Below are positions 63,433-64,000 of a stretch of DNA of 64,000 nt, one piece after another. Where the stretch lies: positions 1 through 64,000 of the forward strand of contig JAFRRT010000012.1 in NCBI GenBank assembly GCA_017427945.1, read 5' to 3'. Every line of letters begins with the position of its first letter. Position 1 is the first letter of the stretch. The position numbers and the translations under genes were made by a program. Origin of the DNA: Muribaculaceae bacterium (GTDB taxonomy: Bacteria; Bacteroidota; Bacteroidia; Bacteroidales; Muribaculaceae). The notes under the pieces are model-generated. The model did not search any database. It saw nothing but the letters and a program-made list of their open reading frames with translations, and had not been told where the DNA came from.

Positions 63433-63464
63433 TACTCAGCAGTTAAACATTGTAAATCAAGGCG

Positions 63465-63472
63465 CAAAGGTA
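63465..63472 (-). promoter_or_regulatory. -7 box (TACCTTTG) for the glycogen operon
   Basis: Complement reads TACCTTTG, 33 bp upstream of the synthase ATG. Confidence 0.55.
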
Positions 63473-63553
63473 CAAAAAAATCCTCAAATAGCCATTCAAT
63501 TTCAGGCAATTAACGCACTGTCATTTCATTAGTTCTAAGCAACACACTAATAA

Positions 63554-63592
63554 TCAATACCTTAACGCGCATTGAGTTAATTTCGGTATTGA
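63554..63592. other. Bulged hairpin of unknown role
   Basis: TCAATACC-TTAAC (63554-63566) pairs with GTTAA-tttc-GGTATTGA (63576-63592), 13 bp with a 4-nt bulge and a 9-nt loop. No T-run follows on either strand. Confidence 0.5.
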
Positions 63593-63671
63593 AACTTTTA
63601 GGGCTGAATATCAAGCAGATAAGAGCAGTGCAATCGTTTTCCCTAACAAAGTATGTATATAGAATAAGAAA

Positions 63672-63714
63672 AATGAAAAAAGAATGGCGCGGGGCAATTG
63701 TCGCCTCGCGCCAT
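63672..63714 (-). terminator. Rho-independent terminator of dnaK
   Basis: ATGGCGCG (63684-63691) pairs with CGCGCCAT (63707-63714), with an inner GGC/GCC. The minus strand continues TCTTTTTTCATTTTTC. Confidence 0.9.
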
Positions 63715-63742
63715 GCATTGGGGATATTATTTACCACTATGA

Positions 63743-64000
63743 TTATTTCACTTCCTCGTAGGGGGTATCCTCGACATTGTCGCCACCCTGGTTGGGAGCA
63801 CCGCCACCGGGATTACCCTGGAAGCCTGCACCACCCATGTTACTGGGGTCGAAGCCAGCACCGGGCTGTCCCTGGGCACCGCCTGCCTGCTGATACATCT
63901 TCTCAAAGAGTGAGTTCAGTTCGGCAGAAGCAGTATCGATGGCTGCGATATCCTGGCTCTTGTGGGCCTCTTTAAGCTTGCCAAGAGCACCTTCGATCTG
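63743..64000 (-). CDS. dnaK: Molecular chaperone DnaK, C-terminal fragment
   Basis: Only the last 85 codons are present; the 5' part lies beyond the window. The visible protein begins [17 protein letters not shown] and passes through the helical lid ([12 protein letters not shown]) to the glycine-rich tail, ending [12 protein letters not shown]. That Gly/Asn/Pro-rich tail and acidic EEVK end are diagnostic of DnaK. A strong terminator follows. Confidence 0.93.
   Translation of the reverse strand, partial: QIEGALGKLKEAHKSQDIAAIDTASAELNSLFEKMYQQAGGAQGQPGAGFDPSNMGGAGFQGNPGGGAPNQGGDNVEDTPYEEVK

Larger units (their letters stand above)
63433..63742. other. Intergenic region between dnaK and the glycogen operon
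   Basis: Contains the glycogen-operon promoter box, an imperfect hairpin (63554-63592) and the dnaK terminator. No gene seen. Confidence 0.6.

Noticed and set aside
1..64000. tRNA, rRNA, riboswitch or known defence/mobile genes
   Set aside because: No cloverleaf, rRNA-like segment, riboswitch consensus, transposase, integrase or recognised defence gene was found by eye; a tRNAscan-SE and Infernal run would be needed to exclude small RNAs.

Overview
The window reads as chromosomal DNA of a gut-type Bacteroidales bacterium, closest in flavour to Muribaculaceae or Prevotellaceae; this is inference, since no rRNA or tRNA is present. Evidence: more than twenty promoters of the Bacteroidota form TAnnTTTG, almost no Shine-Dalgarno sequences, lineage-typical families (DUF4827, DUF4835, DUF5606, DUF3667, DUF4252, BspA-type leucine-rich repeats, a gingipain-type adhesin) and housekeeping genes of Bacteroidota type. 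Most of the window is ordinary core genome; no prophage, plasmid, transposase, CRISPR array or known defence system was seen.

Layout. 1-6100: end of a membrane protein gene, a secreted leucine-rich-repeat protein with a C-terminal dockerin, a divergent TPR/LuxR-type membrane regulator, a DUF486 membrane protein and an AraC-type regulator. 6076-14740: metallophosphoesterase, DEAD-box helicase, class III fructose bisphosphatase, lepA and a Pif1-like helicase fused to TPRs. 14760-16460: a lipoprotein and 0.9 kb of AT-rich DNA without a convincing gene. 16460-23180: a two-gene ABC exporter with one degenerate ATP site, an MgtC-family protein and a CPA2 antiporter. 23180-27800: two more secreted dockerin proteins amid repeat-rich intergenic DNA. 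27800-31100: tatAC and, divergently, ptb-buk. 31190-34250: a DHH phosphoesterase-DUF4827-glmM operon. 34430-36940: a MITE-like repeat, a lysine-rich coiled-coil protein and an iron alcohol dehydrogenase. 36980-42460: a duplicated zinc-ribbon membrane protein, a galK-galM-nucleotidyltransferase operon and a DUF4252 lipoprotein. 42765-48300: pgk, an FAD oxidoreductase, a HAD phosphatase, a Fur/PerR-type regulator and DUF1015. 48476-54985: dnaN-exonuclease-coaBC-DUF4835-recN-rlmB. 55078-59100: nusB-yajC-ybbR-coaE-DUF5606-NlpC/P60. 59198-63430: glycogen phosphorylase and glycogen synthase. 63743-64000: 3' end of dnaK.

Functionally, carbon storage and flow are well represented: glycogen synthesis and breakdown, galactose entry, gluconeogenic FBPase, Pgk, and Ptb/Buk with an iron alcohol dehydrogenase as possible fermentation ends.

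The least ordinary items are: (i) seven short arrays phased at exactly 7 bp (mostly TAGGNNT) that usually begin at or next to the stop codon of a gene; (ii) a family of about 65-75 bp AT-rich elements ending in GGGAAATT/AATTTCCC, two of them forming an inverted pair around about 150 bp; (iii) three secreted proteins that end in dockerin pairs, with no cohesin here and no visible type IX sorting domain, one of them a gingipain-like adhesin whose adhesin domain appears inserted into a fibronectin type III domain. No complete new system can be demonstrated from this window alone.
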